Shown here: in pieces, positions 43,107-52,698 of the stretch | Layout of the letters: every line of letters starts with the position of its first letter | Numbering within the stretch: position 1 is the first letter of the stretch | From: JADLDB01 sp040755835 | GTDB lineage: Bacteria; Myxococcota; Myxococcia; Myxococcales; Myxococcaceae | DNA: 64,000 bases | Direction of reading: 5' to 3' | Assembly (NCBI GenBank): GCA_040755835.1 | Contig: JBFMAB010000013.1 | Coordinates: 53,839 to 117,838 of the forward strand | Translations under genes and position numbers: made by a program | Notes under the pieces: model-generated | Told to the model about the DNA's origin: nothing | The model's database searches: none | What the model saw: the letters and a program-made list of their open reading frames with translations, nothing else

Positions 43107-44189
43107 ATGGCGAAGGGCAAACTGGCGCTGGGGCTCGACATCGGCTCTTCCGGTGTGAAGCTCATTCAGCTCAAGGAAGCGCGGCGGCGCGGCGAAGTCG
43201 TCTACTCGCTGCAGAGCTTCGGCATGAAGCCCCTGCCGCCCGAGGCGATCGTCGACGGCGCACTCATGAACTCCACCGCGATCGTCCAGGCGATCCAGGA
43301 GCTGTTGGGTGAGCTGCGGGTCAAGCAGAAGGAAGTGGCGATCGGCGTCAGCGGGCACTCGGTGATCATCAAGAAGATCTCCATGCCCCGCATGTCGCCG
43401 GACGAACTCGACGAGGCGATCCAGTGGGAGGCGGAGCAGCACATCCCCTTCGACATCAAGGACGTCAACCTCGACACCCAGATCTTGAAGCCCGACGCCA
43501 ACGACGCCACCGGCCAGATGGACGTGCTCCTGGTCGCGGCGAAGAAGGACATGATCAACGACTACACGACGGTCGTCTCCGAGGCGGGGCTGACGCCGGT
43601 CGTGGTCGACGTGGACGCGTTCGCGGTGCAGAACTGCTTCACCGCGAACTACGAGGTCCCCGAGAGCGAGACGGTGGTGTTGATCAACGCCGGCGCGGCG
43701 GTCGTGAACATCAACATCGTTGCGGGCGGCGCGACGACGTTCACGCGTGATGTCACCATCGGTGGCAACCAGTTCACCGAGGAAATCCAGAAGCAGCTGT
43801 CGGTTTCCTACGAGGAGGCCGAGGCGCTGAAGGTCGGCGGGGGGCGGGCCGACGCCGACGCCGTCGTTCCGCAGGAGGTCGAGAAGGTGATGGCGCAGGT
43901 CGCCGAGCAGGTGGCCGGCGAGATCCAGCGTTCCCTCGACTTCTACGCGGGCACCGCGGCCGACGCGAACTTCGCGAAGGTGTTCCTGTCCGGCGGGACC
44001 GCGAAGGTGCCGGCGCTGTTCAAGACGATCGAGGCGCGGGTCGGAGTGCCGGTGGAGATCCTGAACCCGTTCAAGCGCATCGAGATCGACAACCGCAAGT
44101 TCGACCCCGCGTTCATCATGGACGTGGCGCCCCAGGCAGCGGTGGCCGTGGGGCTCGCGCTGCGCAAGCCGGGCGACAAGCTGGGCTAG
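43107..44189 (+). CDS. pilM: Type IV pilus alignment protein PilM
   Basis: This 360-residue cytosolic actin-like protein binds the PilN cytosolic tail. It shows the ATPase-fold phosphate loop GLDIGSSGVKLIQL at 9-22, the SHS2-type insert (VSGHSVIIKKISMPRMSPDE, IQWEAEQHIPFD), and the second loop VFLSGGTAKVPAL. GAAGGAG precedes the ATG. It is first in the operon pilM-pilN-pilO-pilP-pilQ, which builds the alignment complex linking the inner membrane to the secretin. Confidence 0.97.
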   Translation: MAKGKLALGLDIGSSGVKLIQLKEARRRGEVVYSLQSFGMKPLPPEAIVDGALMNSTAIVQAIQELLGELRVKQKEVAIGVSGHSVIIKKISMPRMSPDELDEAIQWEAEQHIPFDIKDVNLDTQILKPDANDATGQMDVLLVAAKKDMINDYTTVVSEAGLTPVVVDVDAFAVQNCFTANYEVPESETVVLINAGAAVVNINIVAGGATTFTRDVTIGGNQFTEEIQKQLSVSYEEAEALKVGGGRADADAVVPQEVEKVMAQVAEQVAGEIQRSLDFYAGTAADANFAKVFLSGGTAKVPALFKTIEARVGVPVEILNPFKRIEIDNRKFDPAFIMDVAPQAAVAVGLALRKPGDKLG

Positions 44190-44201
44190 GAGACTGACGC
44201 G

Positions 44202-44885
44202 ATGATGATCCGCATCAACCTCCTGCCGGTGAGGCAGGTCCAGAAGCGAGAGGCAGGCCGCCAGTACATCATCGTGCTCGTCGGCATCGCCGTCATCGCC
44301 CTGATCGGTAACGGCTATTGGTACTACTCGCTCGATAGTGAGCTCGCGGACCGGCAGCGCAAGCTCAACGACACCAACGCCCGCATCCAGCAGCTCGAGA
44401 AGGTGATCGGCGAGGTGAACAACCTCAACAAGCGAAAGAAGGAGGTCGAGGAGAAGCTGAGCGTGCTCGACAAGCTGCGCAAACAGCGCGGCGGACCGGT
44501 CAAGCTCCTCGACGCCCTGGCGACGTCGATTCCCAAGAAGGTGTGGCTCACGTCCTTCGAAGAGAAGGGCGGCGCGGTGAAGGTCACCGGCGGCGCGGAC
44601 AGCTTCGAAGACGTCTCGGAGTTCATGCGCGGGTTGAACAACGCGGTCTGGACGCCAAAGGGCATGGGCCGGATCGTCGAGATGAAGCGCGACGGCTCGG
44701 CGGCGCGGGTCGAGCTCCTCTCCGAGGACAGCGCCATCGAAGACTTCGCCGGGAGCGAAGTGGCGCACTTCTTCAGCAACATCGAGTTGAAGGGCAGCGA
44801 GTCCACGGCGCCGCCCGCAAATGCCGGACGAACCAACCGGCTCGTCAAGTTCGAGCTGTCGCTCAACGTCAACTACGCGATCTGA
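44202..44885 (+). CDS. pilN: Type IV pilus alignment protein PilN
   Basis: This 227-residue bitopic protein has a cytosolic tail with the PilM-binding motif MIRINLLPVR, a membrane helix (about 24-45), a coiled coil (48-90) and a periplasmic ferredoxin-like domain (100-220). Just upstream pilM ends 12 bases before. Its length and order match the family. It pairs with PilO as a heterodimer in the periplasm. Confidence 0.95.
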   Translation: MMIRINLLPVRQVQKREAGRQYIIVLVGIAVIALIGNGYWYYSLDSELADRQRKLNDTNARIQQLEKVIGEVNNLNKRKKEVEEKLSVLDKLRKQRGGPVKLLDALATSIPKKVWLTSFEEKGGAVKVTGGADSFEDVSEFMRGLNNAVWTPKGMGRIVEMKRDGSAARVELLSEDSAIEDFAGSEVAHFFSNIELKGSESTAPPANAGRTNRLVKFELSLNVNYAI

Positions 44886-44892
44886 GGTCGGC

Positions 44893-45495
44893 ATGGAGCA
44901 ATTGATCGAAAGAATCAACAAGCTCGCGACGCCGGTGAAGATCGGTATCGTGTTGGGCGTGGCCGTCGTGCTGACGGCCGCCTGCTACTTCCTGCTGATC
45001 ACCGACCTCGAGACGCAGATCGAGAGTCTCAAGACGCAGCAGGCTTCTGCCGACCGCACGCTCGCCGAGAAGCAGGCGATCGCCGACAACCTGAACGAGC
45101 GCCGGAAGGAGATGGACGCGCTCGAGCAGCGGCTGCAGGAGGCGCTCACCGAGCTGCCCGAGAAGAAGGACATCGAGGAACTCCTCGCGCAACTCAACGA
45201 CGTCGGCCGCAAGTCGGGCCTGGAGATCTCGAAGGTGACGCCGGGCAACGAGGCGCCCGAGGGCTTCTACGCGAAGATCCCGATCACCGTCGCGGTGTCG
45301 GGCAACTACCACGAGATCGCGATGTTCCTGCAGGAGATCGCCAACATGCGGCGCATCGTGAACGTGAACAACATCAAGTTCTCGACGCCCACGTTGAAGA
45401 ACGAGAAGGTGATTCTCACCTCCGACTTCCTGGCCACCACGTTCCGCTTCAGCGAGTCGAAGGCCGGCGACAAGAAGGGAGGGCAGAAGAAGTGA
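44893..45495 (+). CDS. pilO: Type IV pilus alignment protein PilO
   Basis: Translation from the ATG at 44893 gives 200 residues: a short cytosolic start, one membrane helix (about 16-37), a coiled coil (40-85) and a periplasmic domain with the PilO segment KKDIEELLAQLNDVGRKSGL and ending in Lys/Gly-rich residues. An upstream in-frame ATG at 44821 lies inside pilN and is rejected. It overlaps pilP by 4 bases (GTGA). Confidence 0.95.
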   Translation: MEQLIERINKLATPVKIGIVLGVAVVLTAACYFLLITDLETQIESLKTQQASADRTLAEKQAIADNLNERRKEMDALEQRLQEALTELPEKKDIEELLAQLNDVGRKSGLEISKVTPGNEAPEGFYAKIPITVAVSGNYHEIAMFLQEIANMRRIVNVNNIKFSTPTLKNEKVILTSDFLATTFRFSESKAGDKKGGQKK

Positions 45496-46070
45496 AAGGC
45501 TCTGCTCTGATCCGCCACGCACGCGTGAGCGCACTGGGGCTCGCGCTGACGCTGGCGGCCTGCGGCGACTCCCAGCCGACGAGCGCGCCCGTTCCGACTC
45601 CCGCGAAGGCGGCTCCGAAGAAGAACGCCGAGCCGGCAACCCCGGCGATCGCCAGCAACGTGACCTACATGTACAACCCGGTCGGCAAGCGCGATCCCTT
45701 CCGTGGGCTGTACATGGAAGGGCCCGGTCCGCGCGTGCTCACCGAGGGCCCCGAGGAAACGGTGTGCTCCGAGCCGCTGTGCCGCTTCGACCTGAACGAG
45801 CTGACGGTCGTGGCGGTGGTGAGCGGTGACGCGAACCCGCTGGCGATGGTCGAAGACAAGGCGGGCGTCGGCCACCTGGTCCGCCGCAACACGAAGATCG
45901 GCCGGCAGGGCGGGAAGGTGACGCAGATCCTCCGGGACTGCATCGTCGTCACGTCCTTCGTGTCGGGCCCCGATGGCAAGGCCCAGCCCAACAAGGACAA
46001 CATGTGCGTGAAGGCAGACGTTCGATCGGCCCCGGTGCTCGACCTGCTCGGAGGCAAGAACTACCAATGA
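45492..46070 (+). CDS. pilP: Pilus lipoprotein PilP
   Basis: This 192-residue lipoprotein starts with GTG. The signal ends at LAA with the lipidated Cys24. An Ala/Pro linker (26-55) leads to the PilP/GspC-like beta domain (KRDPFRGLYMEG, FDLNELTVVAVVSGDANPLA, then VGHLVRRNTKIGRQGGKVTQI), which binds the PilQ N0 domain. It overlaps pilO by GTGA and its stop by ATGA an alternative pilQ start. Confidence 0.95.
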   Translation: MKGSALIRHARVSALGLALTLAACGDSQPTSAPVPTPAKAAPKKNAEPATPAIASNVTYMYNPVGKRDPFRGLYMEGPGPRVLTEGPEETVCSEPLCRFDLNELTVVAVVSGDANPLAMVEDKAGVGHLVRRNTKIGRQGGKVTQILRDCIVVTSFVSGPDGKAQPNKDNMCVKADVRSAPVLDLLGGKNYQ

Positions 46071-46111
46071 GGCGCGCGCTCGAGGGAACGATGATGAAGG
46101 AGAACCACACG

Positions 46112-48763
46112 ATGAAGGCCGCCCTGCTCCTGTCCGGGTTGCTCTGTGCGACGGCACAGGCCACTTCGCCCACCAACGAGCTCAAGGCCGTGACGGTGGC
46201 GCCGCGCGGTGGCGGGGTTGACGTCAAGGTGTCGTGCGCGCAGGCGCCCGTCTTCAACGTCTTCCGCCTGAACGACCCTGACCGACTGATCGTGGACGTC
46301 ACGCAGGCCTCGGTCGCTGCGATCAAGGGCCACCACGAGGGCGCGGGCCCCGTTACGGGTATCGTCGCGTCGCAGTTCTCCGACGAGCGCTCGGAGGTGG
46401 GACGTCTGCTGCTCGGCCTGTCGAATGCGCGCAAGTATGACGTGAAGGCGGTGGGCACCGACCTGGTCATCTCCATCGAGGGGCAGCAGGCCGCCCCCGC
46501 CCCAGTCGCCGCGGCGGCGCCGCTGCCCGAGTCCGCGGCCGAGGCGCCGAAGACCGAGCCGGTCGTCGAGGCGAGCGCTGCGCCCGCGCCAGTCGTGGCC
46601 CAGGGAGCGCCGGGCGAGACGATCGTCGCGTCGCGGATGGACGAGAAGCCGGTGAAGAACCCGGCTCACCGCCTGAAGGCCGTCACGTTCAACCATGGTG
46701 GTCTCAAGCTGGCGACCGACGGCGAGGTGGCTCGCTTCGAGGTCATCGAGCTCGCCGCCCCCCCGCGCCTGGCGATCGACCTGTGGGGCCTCAAGGGCAC
46801 GCCGAAGGCGCCGCGCGGCCAGCTGGCCAACGTGCGCGACGTGCGGCTCGGAGCGCACGCCGACAAGGTGCGCGTGGTGGTGGAGTTCGACCAGGCGGCC
46901 CCGTTCAACGTGCGCCGCCGCGCCGACGGCCTCGAGGTCTGGTTTCAGAGGCCGCCGGTGGCCGCGAAGGCCGAGCCCGCGTCTTCTTCGCAGGGCGAGG
47001 CGATGATGGAGATTGACGGCGAGCGCGTGGTGACCGAGAGCGCGCCGATGGTGGCGAGCGCGCAAGCCGAGATCACCGACGTGTCCTTCCGTGACTCCGA
47101 GGCTGGCGGCGCGGTCGAGATCAAGCTCAAGGGCAGCGTGCGCTTCAGCGTCGAGCGCCCGGACTCGAAGAGCGCGGTGCTGAACCTCGAGGGCGCGCGC
47201 ATCGCGCACCGGCTCGAAAAAAGCTTCGACACCAGCGCGTTAGAGACGCCGGTGAAGATGGTGAGCGTGTTCTCGGTGCCCGGGGCCGCTCCGCGCGTGC
47301 GGCTGGTGGTGGCCGGCGGCGAGGCGCTCGACCAGGTCGTCACGCAGCGCCCCGGCTCCCTGACCTGGCGCTTCTCGAAGAAGGGCATGACCGAGTCGGT
47401 GGTCGCCGAGACCGAGGCGGCTGGCTTCTCGACGGAGGCGGATGAGGTGGCGGAGGAGGGCGCCCCGCAGCAGCGCCGTGGCTACGTGGGCAAGCGTGTG
47501 TCCTTCGAGTTCAAGGACATCGACATTCACAACCTGCTCCGGATCATCGCGGAGATTTCCAAGAAGAACATCGTCGTCGCCGACGACGTGTCCGGGAAGA
47601 TCACCATCCGTCTCCGCAATGTGCCGTGGGACCAGGCGCTCGATCTGATCCTGCGCTCCAAGAGCCTCGGCAAGGAGGAGTTCGGGAACATCATCCGCGT
47701 GGCGCCGCTGTCGAAGCTCGAAGACGAGGCGAAGAGCCGTGCTGAGCGGAAGAAGAATCAACGGCTGCTGCGAGACCTGACGGTTGCGTTGATTCCGGTG
47801 AACTACGCGACGGCCGAGGCCATGTCCGCGCGGGTGAAGGACGTGTTGACCGAGCGCGGGAACGTCACCACCGACACGCGTACCAACACGCTGATCGTGC
47901 GTGATCTGCCGGAGAACATGGGCAAGATCCGCTCCCTCGTCAGCAGCCTCGATCTCCAGACGCCGCAGGTGCTCATCGAGAGCCGAATCGTCGAGGCGAG
48001 CACCCGCTTCGCTCGTGAAATCGGCGTGCAGTGGGGTGGGCAGGGCGTGATGTCGGCGGCCAACGGCAACCCGACGGGCCTCGTGTTCCCGAACTCGGTC
48101 GCGGTCACCGGCGGCGTGGCGAGCGAAAACAACGCGGGCACCGCGTCGCCAGCGAACTACGCGGTCAGTCTCCCGGTCGGCGCGGGTGACGGCGCCGGCG
48201 GCGCGGTCGGCATGGCCTTTGGGTCGGCGGGAGGCGCCGTACAGCTGAATCTCCGCCTGAGCGCGCTCGAGAGCCAGGGCGCGATCAAGACGATCTCGGC
48301 CCCGCGCATCACCACGCTGGACAATGCCACGGCGAGCATCAGCCAGGGCGTGTCGATCCCGTTCAGCCAGGTGTCCGCGGCCGGTGCCAACACGCAGTTC
48401 GTGCAGGCCCGCCTGTCGCTCGACGTGACGCCGCACATCACGCAGGACGGCAGCGTGCTCATGGACATCAAGGCCGCCAACAACCAGCCTGACCCCGCCA
48501 ACACCGGCGCCAACGGTCAGCCCGGTATCTCGCGCAAGGAAGCGAGCACCAACGTTCTGGTGAAGGACGGCGAGACGACCGTCATCGGCGGCATCTACGT
48601 CCGCACGGGCTCGTCCAACCAGGCCGGCCTGCCGGTGCTGAGCAAGATTCCGGTGCTCGGCTTCTTCTTCCGCAACTACCGCGAGCTCGAAACCAAGAAC
48701 GAGCTGCTCATCTTCATCACGCCCCGGATCCTCAACAGGTCCGCCGTGGCGCAGAACCCGTGA
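46112..48763 (+). CDS. pilQ: Type IV pilus secretin PilQ
   Basis: This 883-residue outer-membrane secretin forms the pilus exit pore. The ATG at 46112 follows AAGGAG (46097-46102) and begins a signal peptide (MKAALLLSGLLCATAQA); earlier in-frame ATGs at 46067, 46091 and 46094 are possible. Three AMIN domains that bind peptidoglycan (about 22-122, 187-282, 319-423) are as in M. xanthus PilQ. Then come the STN/N0 domain (462-532), the N1 domain (555-615) and the secretin core (620-880) with the Val-Pro-Leu/IPVLGFFF end segment. The last gene of the pilM operon proper. Confidence 0.97.
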   Translation: MKAALLLSGLLCATAQATSPTNELKAVTVAPRGGGVDVKVSCAQAPVFNVFRLNDPDRLIVDVTQASVAAIKGHHEGAGPVTGIVASQFSDERSEVGRLLLGLSNARKYDVKAVGTDLVISIEGQQAAPAPVAAAAPLPESAAEAPKTEPVVEASAAPAPVVAQGAPGETIVASRMDEKPVKNPAHRLKAVTFNHGGLKLATDGEVARFEVIELAAPPRLAIDLWGLKGTPKAPRGQLANVRDVRLGAHADKVRVVVEFDQAAPFNVRRRADGLEVWFQRPPVAAKAEPASSSQGEAMMEIDGERVVTESAPMVASAQAEITDVSFRDSEAGGAVEIKLKGSVRFSVERPDSKSAVLNLEGARIAHRLEKSFDTSALETPVKMVSVFSVPGAAPRVRLVVAGGEALDQVVTQRPGSLTWRFSKKGMTESVVAETEAAGFSTEADEVAEEGAPQQRRGYVGKRVSFEFKDIDIHNLLRIIAEISKKNIVVADDVSGKITIRLRNVPWDQALDLILRSKSLGKEEFGNIIRVAPLSKLEDEAKSRAERKKNQRLLRDLTVALIPVNYATAEAMSARVKDVLTERGNVTTDTRTNTLIVRDLPENMGKIRSLVSSLDLQTPQVLIESRIVEASTRFAREIGVQWGGQGVMSAANGNPTGLVFPNSVAVTGGVASENNAGTASPANYAVSLPVGAGDGAGGAVGMAFGSAGGAVQLNLRLSALESQGAIKTISAPRITTLDNATASISQGVSIPFSQVSAAGANTQFVQARLSLDVTPHITQDGSVLMDIKAANNQPDPANTGANGQPGISRKEASTNVLVKDGETTVIGGIYVRTGSSNQAGLPVLSKIPVLGFFFRNYRELETKNELLIFITPRILNRSAVAQNP

Positions 48764-48771
48764 GGACTGCC

Positions 48772-49461
48772 ATGAAGCGAATCCTGACCCTGATGGTTGT
48801 GATCACGTGGGCCACGGGCTGCGCCCCGCAGCCCACGCCGCTGAGGATCGATCGCTTCGCGCCGATGGACGAGGCCACTTGCACGGTCACCGACGATGAA
48901 ACCCTCATCGCGACCGCTGGCACGCTCGACGTGGCTCCGGGCAACACCCCGTCGTTCATCGTCGGGATCTCCATCTCCGGGGGGGCCGACTTCGTGACGC
49001 CGGCGGTGACGTTGAACGGCGGTCAGGTTCTCGAGCCGGAGAACCGGAACCGTCCTATCCTCAACCAGGTCGTCACTTCCTATGTGGCAAAGCCAGCGTC
49101 GGGTCTGAAGCTCCCGACCTCGGTGACGAGCAGGTCGTTTCCGCTGACCGAGGACGGAAAGCTGCTGACGGCCATCGAGTTGATCTCGCCTGACGTGGCG
49201 ACCGAGCTGGCGGACGTCGTGCAGCCCGGAGATGACATCGAGCTGACCGTGACGGTGGAGATTCGCGGGTATCTGAGTGGGAATCGGGCGGCGGTGACCA
49301 CTGGGCCGCTGGCGTTCCCGCTCCGGGTCATCAAGACCGACCCCTCGACCTGCACGGTTCGGCAGCCCGCCGCGGGCCAGTGCCTCTACCCCGGTCAGCT
49401 CAGTGCGACGAACCGCTCGGTCTGCTGCGAGGAACTGCTGGGCGCTTCCGGCTGTCCTTGA
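48772..49461 (+). CDS. Lipoprotein downstream of pilQ, function unknown
   Basis: From ATG 48772 the protein has 229 residues, with a lipoprotein signal ending WATG before Cys17. A GTG at 48760 (overlapping the pilQ stop) would add 4 residues. The mature part is beta-rich, with a Cys-rich tail (Cys at STCTV, GQCLY, VCCEE and SGC near the C-terminus). I do not recognise the family. The neighbours suggest a pilus-associated outer-membrane lipoprotein, but this is only context. Confidence 0.75.
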   Translation: MKRILTLMVVITWATGCAPQPTPLRIDRFAPMDEATCTVTDDETLIATAGTLDVAPGNTPSFIVGISISGGADFVTPAVTLNGGQVLEPENRNRPILNQVVTSYVAKPASGLKLPTSVTSRSFPLTEDGKLLTAIELISPDVATELADVVQPGDDIELTVTVEIRGYLSGNRAAVTTGPLAFPLRVIKTDPSTCTVRQPAAGQCLYPGQLSATNRSVCCEELLGASGCP

Positions 49462-49467
49462 TCGACC

Positions 49468-49842
49468 ATGTCCTTCTCCGAGCACCTCCAGAACATCGTC
49501 ACGCAGGTCGATGGCGCCATCGCCTGCAGCGTGATGGGCTTCGACGGCATCGCCGTGGAAACCTTTCAGGCCGCGGCTTCCGCGGACGCCGCGCAGGAGC
49601 TCGAACTGTCGAACGCCTGGGTCGAGTTCGCCAACATTCTGTCGCAGCTGAAGAACACCGCCGAGACACTGAAGACGGGCAAGGTGGCCGAGTTGTCGGT
49701 CAACACCGAGAAGGTCATCACCCTGATGCGCATGGTGAACCCGGACTACTTCCTCGTGCTGGGCCTGCTGCCGTCGGGGAACTACGGCAAGGGCCGCTAC
49801 GTCCTGCGCATCAAGGCCGGCGAGGTGGGCAAGGAGCTGTAG
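49468..49842 (+). CDS. Roadblock/LC7-domain protein
   Basis: This 124-residue protein is a single Roadblock domain (LQNIVTQVDGAIACSVMGFDGIAVE near 7-31, then a helix, then AELSVNTEKVITLMRMVNPDYFLVLGLLP), as in MglB and relatives that act on or bind small GTPases. It follows the lipoprotein by 6 bases and is the last gene before a terminator-like hairpin. A link to the polarity GTPase MglA, which acts on the SgmX-like protein encoded 3 kb on, is inferred from family and context. Confidence 0.85.
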   Translation: MSFSEHLQNIVTQVDGAIACSVMGFDGIAVETFQAAASADAAQELELSNAWVEFANILSQLKNTAETLKTGKVAELSVNTEKVITLMRMVNPDYFLVLGLLPSGNYGKGRYVLRIKAGEVGKEL

Positions 49843-49866
49843 CGCTCCGCTGGCCGACGCCGTTGA

Positions 49867-49909
49867 CGCGCCGCGTCCGGGACACCCCGGGCGTGGCGCG
49901 CGGCGTTTT
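49867..49909 (+). terminator. GC-rich hairpin with TTTT after the roadblock gene
   Basis: CGCCGCG (49869-49875) pairs with CGCGGCG (49899-49905), and an inner CCGGG/CCCGG stem strengthens it; TTTT follows (49906-49909). It probably ends the pilM-pilQ-lipoprotein-roadblock transcript. Confidence 0.68.
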
Positions 49910-49997
49910 CCGGTCCGCCCTTCTGGGCTTGCCCCGCACCGGCCCCGCAGGTAGAGAGCCCGCCACTTTCCTCTCACGAAGCGCGGGGTTCCAAGCC

Positions 49998-50576
49998 ATG
50001 GCTGGTGTGTACGACACGTCTGAATTCCGGAAGGGCCTGAAGATCGAGTACGACGGCGAGCCGTACGAGATCCTCGATTTCCAGCACGTGAAGCCCGGAA
50101 AGGGCGCGGCGTTCGTGCGGACCTCGATCAAGAACCTGCTGAATGGCCGCGTGCTCCAGCCGACGCTCAAGTCGGGTGAGAAGGTCGGCCGCCCGGACAT
50201 CGAGGAGAAGGACATGCAGTTCCTCTACGCCCAGGGCGACGAGTACCACTTCATGGAGAAGAAGACGTACGAGCAGACCTTCGTGAGCGCGAGCGTGCTC
50301 GGCGAGGCGAAGAACTTCCTGAAGGAGAACATCGACGTCGCGGTGATGTTCTACAACGGCAAGGCGATCGGCGTGACGCTGCCGAACTCGGTCGAGCTGA
50401 AGGTCACCAAGTGCGATCCGGGCGTGCGCGGCGACACCGTATCGGGCGCGCAGAAGCCGGCGGTGCTCGAGACGGGCTACCAGGTCAACGTGCCGCTCTT
50501 CATCAACGAGGGCGACGTCCTCAAGATCGACACGCGCGACGGCAAGTACCTCACGCGCGTGGCCGTCGCGGGCTAG
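49998..50576 (+). CDS. efp: Elongation factor P
   Basis: This 192-residue three-domain protein rescues ribosomes stalled on proline stretches. The modified residue would be Lys35 at the tip of the loop HVKPGKGAAF. The C-terminal domain has VNVPLFINEGDVLKIDTRDG, the family signature. The frame is open further upstream but the ATG at 49998 gives the family N-terminus. The Pro-rich proteins encoded nearby would be natural clients. It stands directly before accB. Confidence 0.97.
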   Translation: MAGVYDTSEFRKGLKIEYDGEPYEILDFQHVKPGKGAAFVRTSIKNLLNGRVLQPTLKSGEKVGRPDIEEKDMQFLYAQGDEYHFMEKKTYEQTFVSASVLGEAKNFLKENIDVAVMFYNGKAIGVTLPNSVELKVTKCDPGVRGDTVSGAQKPAVLETGYQVNVPLFINEGDVLKIDTRDGKYLTRVAVAG

Positions 50577-50585
50577 AGGCGATCG

Positions 50586-51161
<576 letters not shown>

Positions 51162-51178
51162 GGTCGCGCGGAGGCCAC

Positions 51179-52564
51179 GTGTTCAAGAAGGTGCTGATCG
51201 CGAACCGCGGTGAGATCGCCCTGCGGGTGATTCGCGCGTGCAAGGAGCTGGGCATCGCCACCGTCGCGGTGCACTCGACCGCCGACGCCAACGCGCTTCA
51301 CGTGCGCTTCGCGGATGAGTCGGTGTGCATCGGGCCGCCGCCGTCGCGCGAGAGCTACCTCAACGTGCCCGCGCTGCTGTCCGCGGCGGAGATCACCCGG
51401 GCCGACGCGATCCACCCGGGCTACGGGTTCCTGTCGGAGAACGCGGAGTTCGCCGAGGTCTGCCGCAAGTGCCAGATCACCTTCATCGGCCCCCGGCCCG
51501 AGCTGATCCGGCTGATGGGCAACAAGGTGCGGGCGCGCGAGGCGGCGAAGGCGGCGGGCTTGCCGCTGCTGCCGGGCAGCCCGGGCGTGCTCAAGAGCGC
51601 CGAGGAGGCCGAGGCGATCGCGCGCGAGGTCGGCTTCCCGGTCATCCTGAAAGCGGCGGCGGGCGGCGGCGGGCGCGGCATGAAGATCGTTCGCGAGCCG
51701 CGCGCGCTGGCGCAGGCCTTCGCGACCGCGTCGGCCGAGGCGGTCAACGCGTTCTCGAACGGTGACATGTACCTCGAGCGGTACGTCGAGAAGCCGCGCC
51801 ACATCGAGATCCAGATCGTCGGTGACGAGTACGGCAACATCGTGCACCTCTTCGAGCGCGAGTGCTCGGTGCAGCGCCGGCACCAGAAGCTCATCGAGGA
51901 GAGCCCGTCCGCCGGCGTGAGTCCCGCGCTCCGAGAGGAGATGGGCCGAGTCTCGGTCGAGGCCATGAAGTCGATCGGCTACACGAACCTCGGCACCATC
52001 GAGTACCTCATGGACGAGAAGGGCCGCTTCTATTTCATGGAGATGAACACCCGTGTGCAGGTCGAGCACCCGGTCACCGAGCAGGTGACGGGCATCGACC
52101 TCGTGCGGACGCAGCTGCGCCTCGCCGCGGGCGAGAAGCTCTGGTTCACCCAGTCCGACGTGCACCTCAAGGGCGCCTCCATCGAGTGCCGCGTCAACGC
52201 CGAGGACCCGACGACCTTCGCCCCCTGGCCGGGGAAGATCACCGGCTACAACCCGCCCGGCGGCCTCGGCGTGCGCGTGGACTCGGCAGCCTACGAGAAC
52301 TACACCATCCCACCTCACTACGACTCGCTGGTGGCCAAGCTGATCGTCACGGCTGACGATCGACCCCAGGCGATCGCGCGGATGCAGCGGGCGCTGGGCG
52401 AGTACGTCATCCAGGGCATTCGCACCAACATCCCTTTTCACCGGGCGGCGCTGCAGGAAGACAGCTTCTTGCGGGGGGACTACGACACCCGCTTCGTCGA
52501 GCGGATGCACGCGTCGGAGACCGGCAGCCAGCGCCTGAAGAAGGCGATCGAAGAGACCCCCTGA
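51179..52564 (+). CDS. accC: Biotin carboxylase of acetyl-CoA carboxylase
   Basis: This 461-residue ATP-grasp enzyme carboxylates the biotin on AccB. A GTG at 51179 begins the family N-terminus FKKVLIANRGEIALRVIRAC. The ATP loop AAAGGGGRGMKIV is near 160-173. The carboxylation site residues include the segments ERECSVQRRHQKLIEESPS and EMNTRVQVEHPVTEQ. The last 15 residues are a short charged tail. It follows accB and precedes the SgmX-like gene after 134 bases. Confidence 0.97.
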   Translation: MFKKVLIANRGEIALRVIRACKELGIATVAVHSTADANALHVRFADESVCIGPPPSRESYLNVPALLSAAEITRADAIHPGYGFLSENAEFAEVCRKCQITFIGPRPELIRLMGNKVRAREAAKAAGLPLLPGSPGVLKSAEEAEAIAREVGFPVILKAAAGGGGRGMKIVREPRALAQAFATASAEAVNAFSNGDMYLERYVEKPRHIEIQIVGDEYGNIVHLFERECSVQRRHQKLIEESPSAGVSPALREEMGRVSVEAMKSIGYTNLGTIEYLMDEKGRFYFMEMNTRVQVEHPVTEQVTGIDLVRTQLRLAAGEKLWFTQSDVHLKGASIECRVNAEDPTTFAPWPGKITGYNPPGGLGVRVDSAAYENYTIPPHYDSLVAKLIVTADDRPQAIARMQRALGEYVIQGIRTNIPFHRAALQEDSFLRGDYDTRFVERMHASETGSQRLKKAIEETP

Positions 52565-52698
52565 CGATTCGAGCCGCCTGCTCCTTCGGGCGAGCACACC
52601 GGGGCTGGAAGCTTCTTGGAGCGCTTCACCCGCTCTGCTAGCGTCCGAAGGCCGCTGCCGCCGTTTTCGTCACGCAAAACCCGAGTCGTTCCGGTTCC

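Noticed and set aside
52565..52698. Possible terminator or small gene before sgmX
   Set aside because: The only hairpin has a 5-pair stem and no T-run, and no open frame there has a start with a ribosome site.
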